From Desulfonatronovibrio hydrogenovorans DSM 9292 (GTDB lineage Bacteria > Desulfobacterota > Desulfovibrionia > Desulfovibrionales > Desulfonatronovibrionaceae): a stretch of 64,000 nt of DNA. Below the pieces are notes generated by a model that did no database searches, was not told the DNA's origin, and saw only the letters and a list, made by a program, of their open reading frames with translations. Positions 1-8,336 of this stretch are shown here, piece by piece. The stretch is taken from NCBI RefSeq assembly GCF_000686525.1, contig NZ_JMKT01000015.1:124001-188000 (forward strand), read 5' to 3'. Each line of letters opens with the position of its first letter. Positions within the stretch are counted from its first letter, which is position 1. Made by a program: the position numbers and the translations under genes.

Positions 1-15
1 ATTAGCAGGTGAAGC

Positions 16-1380
16 ATGTATCCAAAAATAGTTAAGCATCTTATTTTTCCGCTTCATGAAAAATTCATGGGCAGAAGGACTATGTCATGTCTTGATGAAC
101 TTGAGAAATGGCAATGGGCTGAACCTGAAGAAATCCAGGAGCTGCAGCTTGCCAAGTTGAAATCCCTGCTGATGCATGCAACTGATAACATACCATTTTA
201 CAATGAGCGGTTCAGGAAATTCGGTTTCAATCCCCAGGAAATCAAGTCAATCAAAGACATAAGGGATATCCCCATGCTGACCAAAGAGGAGATACGGACC
301 AATCTGGAAGCCATGCTTTGGAAAGAGTGTCCTGGCGGTCTGCATAGGTACAACACAGGGGGATCATCAGGCCAGCCTCTGGTTTTTTACTTTGACCGCA
401 GGCGTCAGGCATTTGATAAGGCTGCAAGGATCATGACTCATCGATGGTGGGGGGTAGATATCGGTGACAGAGAGTTTTATTTGTGGGGGTCTCCACTTGA
501 AATGGCTGGCCAGGACAGACTTAAGCAGATAAGAGATAGGTTGACCAATGAATATCTGTATAGTGCATTTGAAATTTCTCAGGACATGGTACCTGAAATA
601 GTCACCAGACTGGAAAAATTCAGGCCCAAATGCCTGTTCGGATACCCTAGTACCATCAGCCTTTTTTGTTCCATGGCTGGAAAACAGCATATCGATCTTT
701 CCGGACTTGGGATCACAGTGGTTTTTTCAACCGCCGAAGTATTGTATGAGCATCAGAAGAGAATTATCAACCAGGCCTTGGGAGGAATTCCGGTTGTTGA
801 CTCTTACGGCAGCAGGGAAGGAGGTTTTATCAACCACCAATGCAGGGAGGGAACCTATCATGTGATGGATCCCAATTATATCCTGGAGCTGATCAATGAT
901 GACGGAAAACCTGTGCTGGAAGGTGAAACCGGGGAAGTGGTCATAACTCATCTGGATGCCTGGGGAATGCCTTTTATTCGTTACAGGACCGGTGACATGG
1001 CCAAGTCTGATGGAATGGAGTGTCCCTGCGGGAGAGGACTCAGTTCCATGGCCAGCTTACAGGGCCGGACCACTGATTTTATAGTCACGCCGGATGGCCG
1101 CTGGCAGCATGCCTTGTCTTTGATCTATGTGGTCCGGGACATTGAAGGGGTTTCCGAGTTTAAGATTGTTCAGGAAGAGATTGATCTGGTCCGGGTCCTG
1201 ATCCGAACTGATTCCAGTTTATACCCGGACAATGGTGACCGGAGAATTAGGCAGGGATTTAAAAAACGGATGGGAGGGGAAGTAAAAGTCAGGATTGAGC
1301 ATGTTGAGATGATTCCCAGGGATGCTTCGGGAAAATTCAGATATGTTGTTTCCAATGTCGGCGGAAATTATGACTGCTAA
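16..1380 (+). CDS. CapK/PaaK-like adenylate-forming enzyme
   Basis: A 454-residue member of the phenylacetate-CoA ligase (PaaK/CapK) branch of the adenylate-forming superfamily. The ATP-binding P-loop TGGSSGQP is at residues 114-121, the late YRTGD core motif near residue 323, and a CxC segment (ECPCGRG) near 335. Such enzymes activate a carboxylate as an acyl-adenylate; CapK-type members sit in capsule and exopolysaccharide loci, where the true substrate is usually unknown. The downstream gene overlaps it by 11 bp, so the two are co-transcribed. The neighbourhood (TIGR03790, ManC) favours a role in exopolysaccharide or PEP-CTERM surface assembly rather than phenylacetate catabolism. The ATG at 16 has a weak AGGTGA upstream. 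Confidence 0.85.
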   Translation: MYPKIVKHLIFPLHEKFMGRRTMSCLDELEKWQWAEPEEIQELQLAKLKSLLMHATDNIPFYNERFRKFGFNPQEIKSIKDIRDIPMLTKEEIRTNLEAMLWKECPGGLHRYNTGGSSGQPLVFYFDRRRQAFDKAARIMTHRWWGVDIGDREFYLWGSPLEMAGQDRLKQIRDRLTNEYLYSAFEISQDMVPEIVTRLEKFRPKCLFGYPSTISLFCSMAGKQHIDLSGLGITVVFSTAEVLYEHQKRIINQALGGIPVVDSYGSREGGFINHQCREGTYHVMDPNYILELINDDGKPVLEGETGEVVITHLDAWGMPFIRYRTGDMAKSDGMECPCGRGLSSMASLQGRTTDFIVTPDGRWQHALSLIYVVRDIEGVSEFKIVQEEIDLVRVLIRTDSSLYPDNGDRRIRQGFKKRMGGEVKVRIEHVEMIPRDASGKFRYVVSNVGGNYDC

Positions 1381-2641
1381 ATATTTGATTAGTACAGTAT
1401 TTATTTTTTCAATTTTATTAGTCGCCATTCAGAATGAGTTGGCATGGGCTTCTCTTGAACCTTCTGAAATCCTTCTTGTTGCCAACAGAAATGCTTCCGG
1501 CAGTGTCGGTCTTGCCAACTACTATATGCGTAAAAGAGGTGTGCCTGAAGAGAACTTGGTTCAGCTGTGGGTTGCTGACAGGGAGACGGTCAGCCGGGAT
1601 GATTATGAGCGCAGAATTGCAGCACCTGTCAGGAGATATCTTTTAGAGAATGAGAATGGGTCTTCCATTCGCTGTATCCTGATCATGTACGGCACACCCC
1701 TCAGAGTGGAGTCAGCCCCTTTGAGTCAGGCAGAAGAAGCTGGATATAGAGAACTGCTTGAACGCAGAGCCCATCTGCAGGAGCTGATCAAAGTTGCTGA
1801 AGGTGAAGAAAGAGTGGAAATAGATAGCCAGCTTATGGCCTTGAGCAGGAGTATTGACCAGGAAAGGATGCGCAGGAACACATCAGCATCTGTGGACTCT
1901 GAGCTGGCCCTGGTCAAAGCTGATGCCTATTCTTTGTCCATGTGGATTCCCAATCCTTTTTTCATACCTTTTCAGAATCAGCAGAGTCTACCAGTCTCAA
2001 GAAAAGATGTGCTGATGGTTTCCAGGCTGGACGGCCCTGACCAGGACACGGTCAAAAGGATAATCCATGACAGTATCGAGACTGAAAAGCGGGGCCTTAA
2101 AGGTACGGCTTACTTTGACGCCAGATGGCCCAGGCCGGATACGATGCCGGGCGGACAGGGATACGGGCAGTATGATTACTGGATTCATGAGGCGGCTAGG
2201 TATATTGATCAGGAAGGCATTATGCCGGTTGTGATTGAAGAGACAAGTGCACTGTTTCAGCCCGGCGAATGCCCTGAGGCAGCTTTATATGTAGGCTGGT
2301 ACAGCCTAGCCAGATATGTACCTGCCTTTGAATGGCAGCCAGGATCAGTAGGTTACCATATTGCCAGTCAGGAATGTCAGAGTCTCAAAAGAGGTGAGTA
2401 CTGGTGCAAACGAATGCTGGAAGAAGGTGTTGCTGCAACCTTGGGGCCGGTAGGTGAACCATACGTTCAGGCATTTCCGCCTCCTGAGATTTTTTTCAAG
2501 CTGCTGACAGACGGAAGAATAAGCCTGGCTGAGGTTTTTGTTCTGTCCAATCCTTTCTGGTCCTGGAAGATGGTCCTGGTAGGAGACCCTCTGTATCGTC
2601 CGTTCATGAGTCGTTGGAAAGATGCAGGACACTTAAACTGA
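1370..2641 (+). CDS. TIGR03790 family exported protein (exosortase-linked)
   Basis: A 423-residue protein starting with an N-terminal signal sequence (a hydrophobic stretch of about 20 residues ending in AWA), then the family-like opening SEILLVANRNASGSVGLANY and a core IRCILIMYGTPLRV. It matches TIGR03790, an uncharacterised family which, by the definition I recall, occurs only in genomes with exosortase. An upstream in-frame ATG at 1322 is possible, but the ATG at 1370 places the signal peptide right at the N-terminus and gives an 11-bp overlap with the preceding stop. Middle residues about 125-175 are charged and helical, probably coiled coil. Enzymatic function is unknown; export to the envelope is the only safe inference. 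Confidence 0.82.
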   Translation: MTAKYLISTVFIFSILLVAIQNELAWASLEPSEILLVANRNASGSVGLANYYMRKRGVPEENLVQLWVADRETVSRDDYERRIAAPVRRYLLENENGSSIRCILIMYGTPLRVESAPLSQAEEAGYRELLERRAHLQELIKVAEGEERVEIDSQLMALSRSIDQERMRRNTSASVDSELALVKADAYSLSMWIPNPFFIPFQNQQSLPVSRKDVLMVSRLDGPDQDTVKRIIHDSIETEKRGLKGTAYFDARWPRPDTMPGGQGYGQYDYWIHEAARYIDQEGIMPVVIEETSALFQPGECPEAALYVGWYSLARYVPAFEWQPGSVGYHIASQECQSLKRGEYWCKRMLEEGVAATLGPVGEPYVQAFPPPEIFFKLLTDGRISLAEVFVLSNPFWSWKMVLVGDPLYRPFMSRWKDAGHLN

Positions 2642-2665
2642 TATAATGTCTGTGTGGAGATGGTG

Positions 2666-4072
2666 ATGATTGTTCCAGTAATCATGGCTGGTGGTTCCGG
2701 CACTAGGTTGTGGCCTCTATCAAGAAAACTATATCCCAAGCAGTTTATCGCCTTTGGAGGGGAGCTCAGTCTGCTGCAGCAGACTACTGAACGGCTTCAG
2801 GGTCTTGACTGCGCAAAACCTCTTCTGGTCTGCAATGAAGAACACAGGTTTCTGGCTGCTGAACAGATGCTCAGGGTTGGCTTTGAGGATCTCTCCATCT
2901 TACTTGAGCCGGAAGGGCGCAATACTGCTCCAGCTATTGCTCTGGCCGCTATGCAAGCCATGAAAAACGGCCAGGATCCAATCTTGCTCGTTCTGGCTGC
3001 GGATCACCATATTAAGAACAAAGATGCTTTCCAGCAAAGCGTGTTAAAAGGCAAGGCTCTGGCAAAAAAAGATAAGCTGGTTACCTTTGGCATAGTTCCC
3101 CATTCTCCGGAAACAGGCTATGGATATATTAAGAAAGGCTCTGCAGTGAAAGGAGATGGTTTTGAAATACTGCAGTTTGTTGAAAAGCCCGGATCTGCCA
3201 AGGCTGCTTCCTACCTTGAGTCTGGAGAGTATTTCTGGAACAGCGGCACATTCATGTTCAGGGCCGGACTATACCTTGAGGAGCTTAAGCTTCACAATCC
3301 AGGGATTTTTGAGGCCTGTCGAGCGGCCATGGATAATAAGACACATGACCTGCACTTTGTCAGGGTCGATAAAAAGGCTTTTTTATCATGTCCGTCAGAT
3401 TCCATTGATTATGCTGTGCTGGAAAAAACGGACAAGGGGGTCATCGTGCCCATGGATGCGGGTTGGAGTGATGTGGGGTCCTGGTCTGCTCTGTGGGATA
3501 TTACCCCCCGGGATGAAAACGGCAATGCTCTACAAGGAGATGTCATCTCCCAGGCTACCAGCAACTGTTTTATCATGTCCGAAGACAAGCTGGTCGCGAC
3601 CCTGGGGGTTGAGAATTTGATAGTTGTGGAGACCAGAGATGCAGTTCTGGTGGCTGACCGAAGAAAGGCTCAGGACATAAAATCTCTGGTCCTGGAAATT
3701 GAAAAAAATAAGCGCAGTGAGCACATCATTCACAGGGAAGTTTTTCGTCCCTGGGGTTCCTATGACTGCATTGATGTGGGCAACAGGTATCAGGTCAAGC
3801 GGATAACAGTTAAGCCTGGAGCCAAGCTTTCAGTACAGATGCACCATCACCGGGCTGAACATTGGGTAGTGGTTTCCGGAACAGCAAAGGTCACCAATGG
3901 TCAGGAGTCATTTCTGGTTACTGAAAATCAGTCAACTTACATACCAGTGGGTCAGACTCATTCCCTGGAGAATCCTGGCAGCATTCCTCTTGAACTTATA
4001 GAAGTTCAGTCCGGATCGTATCTTGGTGAAGATGATATAGTCAGGTTTGAAGACAAGTACGGCAGGAGATAA
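2666..4072 (+). CDS. manC: Mannose-1-phosphate guanylyltransferase / mannose-6-phosphate isomerase
   Basis: A bifunctional ManC/AlgA-type enzyme of 468 residues making GDP-mannose from fructose-6-phosphate-derived mannose phosphates. The pyrophosphorylase signature GGSGTRLWPLSR is at residues 9-20, FVEKP near 171-175, and the C-terminal type II isomerase cupin carries MHHHRAEHW near 392. The GTG at 2654 is in frame, but GGAG at 2656-2659 sits 6 nt before the ATG at 2666, which supports that start. It follows the TIGR03790 gene by about 25 bp, so the first three genes look like one operon, ended by the strong hairpin at 4105-4148. GDP-mannose would feed exopolysaccharide synthesis. Confidence 0.93.
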   Translation: MIVPVIMAGGSGTRLWPLSRKLYPKQFIAFGGELSLLQQTTERLQGLDCAKPLLVCNEEHRFLAAEQMLRVGFEDLSILLEPEGRNTAPAIALAAMQAMKNGQDPILLVLAADHHIKNKDAFQQSVLKGKALAKKDKLVTFGIVPHSPETGYGYIKKGSAVKGDGFEILQFVEKPGSAKAASYLESGEYFWNSGTFMFRAGLYLEELKLHNPGIFEACRAAMDNKTHDLHFVRVDKKAFLSCPSDSIDYAVLEKTDKGVIVPMDAGWSDVGSWSALWDITPRDENGNALQGDVISQATSNCFIMSEDKLVATLGVENLIVVETRDAVLVADRRKAQDIKSLVLEIEKNKRSEHIIHREVFRPWGSYDCIDVGNRYQVKRITVKPGAKLSVQMHHHRAEHWVVVSGTAKVTNGQESFLVTENQSTYIPVGQTHSLENPGSIPLELIEVQSGSYLGEDDIVRFEDKYGRR

Positions 4073-4104
4073 GGTGTGTTTTTAGACCTCATGTCCCAAA
4101 CCAA

Positions 4105-4148
4105 GACCCCAAAAAGTCGGCCGGGATCCTGGCCGACTTTTTGGGGTC
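4105..4148. terminator. Bidirectional hairpin terminator
   Basis: A perfect 18-bp inverted repeat (4105-4122 and 4131-4148) with an 8-nt loop; the arms carry A5/T5 runs. It lies between the converging manC and PEP-CTERM genes and can serve both strands. Confidence 0.8.
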
Positions 4149-4180
4149 AATAGTGATGGTATTTAAGAAGCCCGCAAAGG

Positions 4181-5014
4181 TTATTTTTTGATAAGCCTTT
4201 TTCTGCCCAGCCAGGAGATACCCAGAAGGCCAGTCCCAAACAGAAGCCAGGTTCCTGGCTCAGGGGTTGTGGCGACTGAACCCATCATTCCGGAATTGGC
4301 ACAGGTGGCAGTTGCAAAAAGGAAATCAAAGCTGTCTCCCCAGCTGAGGTTCATGGCCCATATTAGGTCGAATTCGCCAGCAAGGGTGTAGGTGTAACTG
4401 CCATCTTCAAGGGCTGTTTGATAAAAATCAGCAACAAATGGAGATTGTATTTGAGTTCCATAATTTGGATCAGATTTGTCATACATTGTTACGAATGGTT
4501 CCAATTCCCAGGTGAAATCAAAGGATGTTGCCTTGTATCCATCACCGTAAATCAAATTTTGGTAGCTGCCTAAATAATGATCAGGAGTATAGGCTTTTTG
4601 TATATCCCAGATTTGGAAAAAGCTAGCCTGATAAGGGGTGCTTGCATCTGGAGCAGCATCTGGACTATCCCATTTTCCTAAATTAAAACCAAAATACCTA
4701 TTACCAGCAAAAAGAAAAAAATCTCCAATATAGTGATCTGCATTGCCAATATTGGTATAACCAGAAAAGTTTGTGTTTATTTCAAACTGAAATCCTGAAG
4801 CATTGGCAGTCAGGCTCACACCGTGGTTTGCAAAGATATTAGAAGTTGGGGCTTCAATTTTATCGTACCATTCACCTTGGGTGAATCCAGCCCCACTTTT
4901 TTGCGGAGTCACATAGGTATCATAATTGGTCAGGGTAATCAGGCTAGCTTGAGCAGTTGAAGCCCCTAAGAAGAATATTACAGGTAATAAATAAAGTAAG
5001 ATTCGTTTAAACAT
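4181..5014 (-). CDS. PEP-CTERM sorting domain protein 1
   Basis: A 277-residue secreted protein. It has an N-terminal signal peptide (hydrophobic LLYLLPVIFFLGAS, cut near AQA-S) and a C-terminal PEP-CTERM tripartite tail: PEPGTWLLFGTGLLG then a basic end RKRLIKK. Such tails are recognised and cut by exosortase, releasing or anchoring the protein at the outer surface together with exopolysaccharide. The middle region is rich in Tyr, Asp, Gly and Ser with no domain I recognise. AAGGAG at 5022-5027 fixes the start at 5014; the longer ORF from 5059 has no ribosome site. A sigma-54 promoter lies at 5077-5092. Confidence 0.88.
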   Translation of the reverse strand: MFKRILLYLLPVIFFLGASTAQASLITLTNYDTYVTPQKSGAGFTQGEWYDKIEAPTSNIFANHGVSLTANASGFQFEINTNFSGYTNIGNADHYIGDFFLFAGNRYFGFNLGKWDSPDAAPDASTPYQASFFQIWDIQKAYTPDHYLGSYQNLIYGDGYKATSFDFTWELEPFVTMYDKSDPNYGTQIQSPFVADFYQTALEDGSYTYTLAGEFDLIWAMNLSWGDSFDFLFATATCANSGMMGSVATTPEPGTWLLFGTGLLGISWLGRKRLIKK

Positions 5015-5352
5015 GAGCCTGCTCCTTTTATCCAGTTTGATTAAGTGATTTAATAACAAGGGTTTTTATCTTTACTAGCAAAAATAGTGCCGCGTGCTGT
5101 CTTAGCGGTGTTTTTGCTAACTATCTTTAAAAAAAGGTTTATTTTGAAATTGGCTGGATAATGCAAAAGAAAAGTTGCAACAGATTTCCATTTAATGTGC
5201 ATTCAAGGAAAAATGAGAATCTGATTGCACACCCTCTGGGGGCAGTCAAAAGATATGATCTGCTGACTGGAATGAAAATGCCTGGAGCAAAGGTTAGGTG
5301 TGGCTGCAACCTCAGCTGCAGTCGGGGAGATCAGGTTGAGAGGGCTGTTCTG
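5015..5352. other. Intergenic region between PEP-CTERM gene 1 and sigma-54 activator
   Basis: About 340 bp holding the sigma-54 promoter at 5077-5092. The remaining sequence (5100-5350) probably contains the upstream activating sites for a sigma-54 activator, but I see no clear dyad. A 79-codon plus-strand ORF (5161-5400) runs into the 3' end of the regulator and has no recognisable features. Confidence 0.5.
5077..5092 (-). promoter_or_regulatory. Sigma-54 promoter of PEP-CTERM gene 1
   Basis: On the minus strand the sequence reads CGGCACTATTTTTGCT: GGCAC (-24) and TTGC (-12) with exactly 10 bases between GG and GC, as RpoN requires. Only the first base and one less conserved position differ from TGGCACRN4TTGCW. 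Transcription would begin near 5066, giving a leader of about 50 nt before the ATG at 5014. Confidence 0.75.
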
Positions 5353-6381
5353 TTATCCGCGGCCAGGGGGGGAAAGGTCAAGCTCTTTGATCTTGTATAA
5401 AAGAGCTCTGTAGCTGATTTTCAGGATCTTGGCTGCTTCTTTGCGGTTCCAATTGACATGTAGCAGGACCTTTTCAATCACTTCAAGTTCGACTTTTCTA
5501 ACAGCCTTGTCCCTGACTTCCTTTAAAGAAGGGAAGGAGTCCAGCTCCTCAGGTTCTGGTGTTGATTTTTTGCTGGTTTTGGCTGGATTATCATGCTTTT
5601 TGTCTGCTCCGTGTTTATTCTTGTGGGAAGATGCCGTAATCTCTTCTTCCAGTTCCCGGAAATTTTCAAGAATGCTTAGTCTGTTCAGATAATTCTCAAG
5701 CTCCCTGACATTGCCTGGCCAGTGATATTCATAAAAAATATCCATCAGGCTTTGGGGGATGGATATCATGGGCTTTTTGTTCTTATCGCTGATTTTTTTC
5801 AGGAAAAAAACAACAAGATCCGGGATATCTTCCTTTCTCTGTCGAAGAGGGGGGATGTGAATGGAAATGGTGCTTAGACGGTAATACAGATCATCCCTGA
5901 AGTTACCTTCCTGGATTTCTTTGTCCAGGTTTTGATTGGTGGCAGCAATTACCCTGGCCTGGACCTTGACTTCCTTTTGGCCGCCAACCCGGTGATAACA
6001 GCGGTCCTGAAGCACCTGGAGCAGCTTGGCCTGGAGCTGTAGCGGAAGCTCCCCAATTTCATCCAGAAAGATCGAGCCATCAGCAGCATGTTCAAATTTA
6101 CCGGTCTTTCTTTTGTCAGCCCCGGTAAAAGCCCCCTTTTCATGGCCGAAAAGTTCTGACTCCACAAGCTCTGAAGGAAGGTTGGCACTGTTCACCTTGA
6201 CAAAAGGTCGGTGGGATCTTGAAGAATAATAGTGAAGCGATCTTGCCACCAGCTCCTTGCCTACTCCGCTTTCTCCGGTGATCAGAACATTGAAATCCAC
6301 ATCACTCACCTTATTGGCGAGCTCGAGGATTTTCTGCATGGCCTGGCTCTGGCCTATTAGATTGGGTTTTGGGAACGGCAT
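5353..6381 (-). CDS. Sigma-54-dependent activator (AAA+ and Fis domains, no receiver)
   Basis: A 342-residue sigma-54 activator that begins directly with the AAA+ domain. Walker A GESGVGK is at 36-42, the sigma-54 contact loop GAFTGA at 83-88, Walker B FLDEIGE at 105-111, and an R-finger region RDDLYYRL at 162-169. The C-terminal Fis-type helix-turn-helix (about 305-335, AAKILKISYRALLYKIKE) binds DNA. A Lys/Ser/Glu-rich linker of about 50 residues joins them. There is no N-terminal receiver or PAS domain; a stand-alone receiver gene lies just upstream on the same strand. It is similar in its AAA+ and HTH to PrsR-like regulators of PEP-CTERM genes, and the adjacent sigma-54 promoter makes it a natural candidate to drive PEP-CTERM gene 1. 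Confidence 0.92.
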   Translation of the reverse strand: MPFPKPNLIGQSQAMQKILELANKVSDVDFNVLITGESGVGKELVARSLHYYSSRSHRPFVKVNSANLPSELVESELFGHEKGAFTGADKRKTGKFEHAADGSIFLDEIGELPLQLQAKLLQVLQDRCYHRVGGQKEVKVQARVIAATNQNLDKEIQEGNFRDDLYYRLSTISIHIPPLRQRKEDIPDLVVFFLKKISDKNKKPMISIPQSLMDIFYEYHWPGNVRELENYLNRLSILENFRELEEEITASSHKNKHGADKKHDNPAKTSKKSTPEPEELDSFPSLKEVRDKAVRKVELEVIEKVLLHVNWNRKEAAKILKISYRALLYKIKELDLSPPGRG

Positions 6382-6471
6382 AAAATAAATTTTCTTTTAA
6401 CGTGCTGATCAAGCTGGAAAGTTCAATTTCAAATTAATACAGAAACGGGCCGTTGGAGCAAATGTTAGGTG

Positions 6472-6834
6472 TCACTTAAGCAGTCTGTCAATGGCATCCA
6501 TGAGTTCTTGAGTTTTGAATGGCTTGCTGAGAACAGCCCCAACACACTCTTCTTCAGCAATGGACTCTGGAGAAGATCCGTATCCTGTCATACAGATGAT
6601 AGGAGTGCCTGGCTGGTGCTGCTTGGCGATTCGAACCAGACCAATTCCACTTACATAGGGAAGCCTGATATCAATCAGAATAAGGTCCACGGATTGGCTT
6701 TTGAGCTTTTCCATTCCTTCCAGACCGTCCTCAGCCAGTTCTACTTCGAAGCCATTGGATTCAAGGAGGTCTGTTAAAAGGGTTCTGATATTTTCATCAT
6801 CATCAATGATCATGATTCTTTTAGCACTGCTCAT
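6472..6834 (-). CDS. Single-domain response regulator
   Basis: A 120-residue CheY-like receiver with no output domain. The acidic pocket is DDDE at 11-14, the phospho-acceptor is D55 (LILIDIRLP), T83 in MTGYG, and K104 in SKPF. GGAG 6 nt before the ATG at 6834 supports this start over the longer ORF from 6897. It lies about 90 bp upstream of the receiverless sigma-54 activator on the same strand, which suggests a split NtrC-type regulator or a phosphorelay intermediate. No cognate kinase is adjacent. Confidence 0.9.
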   Translation of the reverse strand: MSSAKRIMIIDDDENIRTLLTDLLESNGFEVELAEDGLEGMEKLKSQSVDLILIDIRLPYVSGIGLVRIAKQHQPGTPIICMTGYGSSPESIAEEECVGAVLSKPFKTQELMDAIDRLLK

Positions 6835-7030
6835 GACATGCTCCAAAAAAAGGTTTGATCTACTGTAAGTTAAAATGGGCTGTAAGTCAGCTCTCAACTT
6901 TCACCTATATTTTTTTTTCGACAATGTCATGGGGATTAATTACGAAAAATATATTTTTAAACAGAGCCAGTTTAATGTTGTCCTTCTTTAAGTCCAAGGC
7001 AGTTCATGGCAGAGGATTGCTTGGCAGCAT

Positions 7031-8290
7031 TTAGTCCCTGTTTAGTCCTTCCAGGTATTTCAAGTCCTTGGTCTGGGTGTTTTTGGTTCCTATTGTCAGG
7101 ACTTCAGCCTGTCCCTGAGGATTTCTGCTCCAGTAAATTCTTCCCCGGTAGGCAAATTCTGTTTCAAAAGATGTTTCGTTTCCTCTGGAAAAAACTTTTC
7201 TTTTGACACTCACCTTTTGAAGATCTTCGTTCAGGGTATGAATGACTTCTTCAGCCTTTAACTGGAGATCACTGGGTAAATCCATAAAACCCTGGATGGC
7301 TTTATCATGGAATTTTAGCCTCTTGTATAAGGTTGAAAATCTTTTCAGCTGCTGGTCTACCAGTTTTTGTCTTTTCTTATCCTTTTGCCTGATGTCTTTA
7401 CTCAGCTTTTCAAGATGATCGTTTAGATTTAAAATCTCAAGTTCCTGGGTCTCCCTTTGAGCAGTGGCATCAGAGAGTTTCTTTTCCAGCAGCTCTATTT
7501 CAGCTAGGGCTTCATCTTCTGTCAGCTTCAGACGGTCATCAGCTGCTTCCAGGTCTTTTCTCAGCGATTCAAGTTCGTTGGTATAGGTCTTTTCTTTGTC
7601 TGAATACTCATTCAGGAAGGATTGAGCCTGGGCAAGCCTTGATCTGGTCAGCTCCAGCTCTTCCTGCTGTTTCTGGGCGGCCAGCTCTGAGAGATGAACC
7701 CGCTGGTGATAGATTCTGTAAAGCACCAGGCTGAAGCTCAATATGTAAAAGATAAGGATGATGTTGGAAAGCCACGTGTTATGAGGAATCCTTACAGAAA
7801 GGTTATAGATGAGTCCTTCCTGCAGAATGCTGATATTCTCTCTGGCAACCAGGGACTTTCTGAGTTCGTCCAGGTGGTGGCCATCTCGGCCTTCCAGATG
7901 TTCATCAAGGCCGGTCTGCAGATCAAAGGCAGGATAAAGCTGTCTGCCGTGCCCTGTCCTGACCGAGGCCTGAACCATTACCCCAAGTCTTCTTAATTTT
8001 TGACCTGTTATGAATATTTCCACGTTATTGTGGACTTCATCCTGGAGTCTTGTCTGTCCGGTAACAACTCCACTCATGTCTGATATAAGGATTGAGGAGA
8101 ATTCCTGATTCCATGAATTGTTCAGATATCTTTCCAGGCCCTGGATAGTGAAGATATACAGCACTGGGGGAAGAAAAATACATAGATAAAGTATTCGGAA
8201 AGACAAAAAGCTGCTTTGGGGCTTATCCCCTGGGGTATGAACCAGTCTTTTTAACCTGATAATGAGTTGTTTGGCTATTTCTGGACCCAC
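7031..8290 (-). CDS. Membrane coiled-coil protein with RelE-like C-terminal segment
   Basis: A 419-residue protein of unknown function. Two membrane helices (about 31-52 and 172-194) enclose a periplasmic region of about 120 residues, an architecture typical of sensors. A long cytoplasmic coiled coil follows (about 200-320, Glu/Lys/Leu/Gln heptads), then a small C-terminal domain (about 320-415). Its ending FAYRGRIYWSRN...VLTIGTKNTQTKDLKYLEGL resembles the beta-sheet core of RelE/ParE toxin folds. It starts with GTG at 8290, preceded by GGGAG 7 nt away. It may be a receptor whose output is a RelE-fold domain, but this is inference. It neighbours the receiver and a phosphatase gene on the same strand. 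Confidence 0.75.
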   Translation of the reverse strand: MGPEIAKQLIIRLKRLVHTPGDKPQSSFLSFRILYLCIFLPPVLYIFTIQGLERYLNNSWNQEFSSILISDMSGVVTGQTRLQDEVHNNVEIFITGQKLRRLGVMVQASVRTGHGRQLYPAFDLQTGLDEHLEGRDGHHLDELRKSLVARENISILQEGLIYNLSVRIPHNTWLSNIILIFYILSFSLVLYRIYHQRVHLSELAAQKQQEELELTRSRLAQAQSFLNEYSDKEKTYTNELESLRKDLEAADDRLKLTEDEALAEIELLEKKLSDATAQRETQELEILNLNDHLEKLSKDIRQKDKKRQKLVDQQLKRFSTLYKRLKFHDKAIQGFMDLPSDLQLKAEEVIHTLNEDLQKVSVKRKVFSRGNETSFETEFAYRGRIYWSRNPQGQAEVLTIGTKNTQTKDLKYLEGLNRD

Positions 8291-8336
8291 CTTAAGACTC
8301 CCAGAGGTTTGATACAGCTGTCAGGAGTAAAGTCAG

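Noticed and set aside
3156-3620. A 154-codon ORF inside manC in another frame
   Set aside because: It is a shadow of the well-supported manC frame.
5161-5400. A 79-codon plus-strand ORF
   Set aside because: It overlaps the 3' end of the sigma-54 activator, shows no recognisable domain and has no clear ribosome site.
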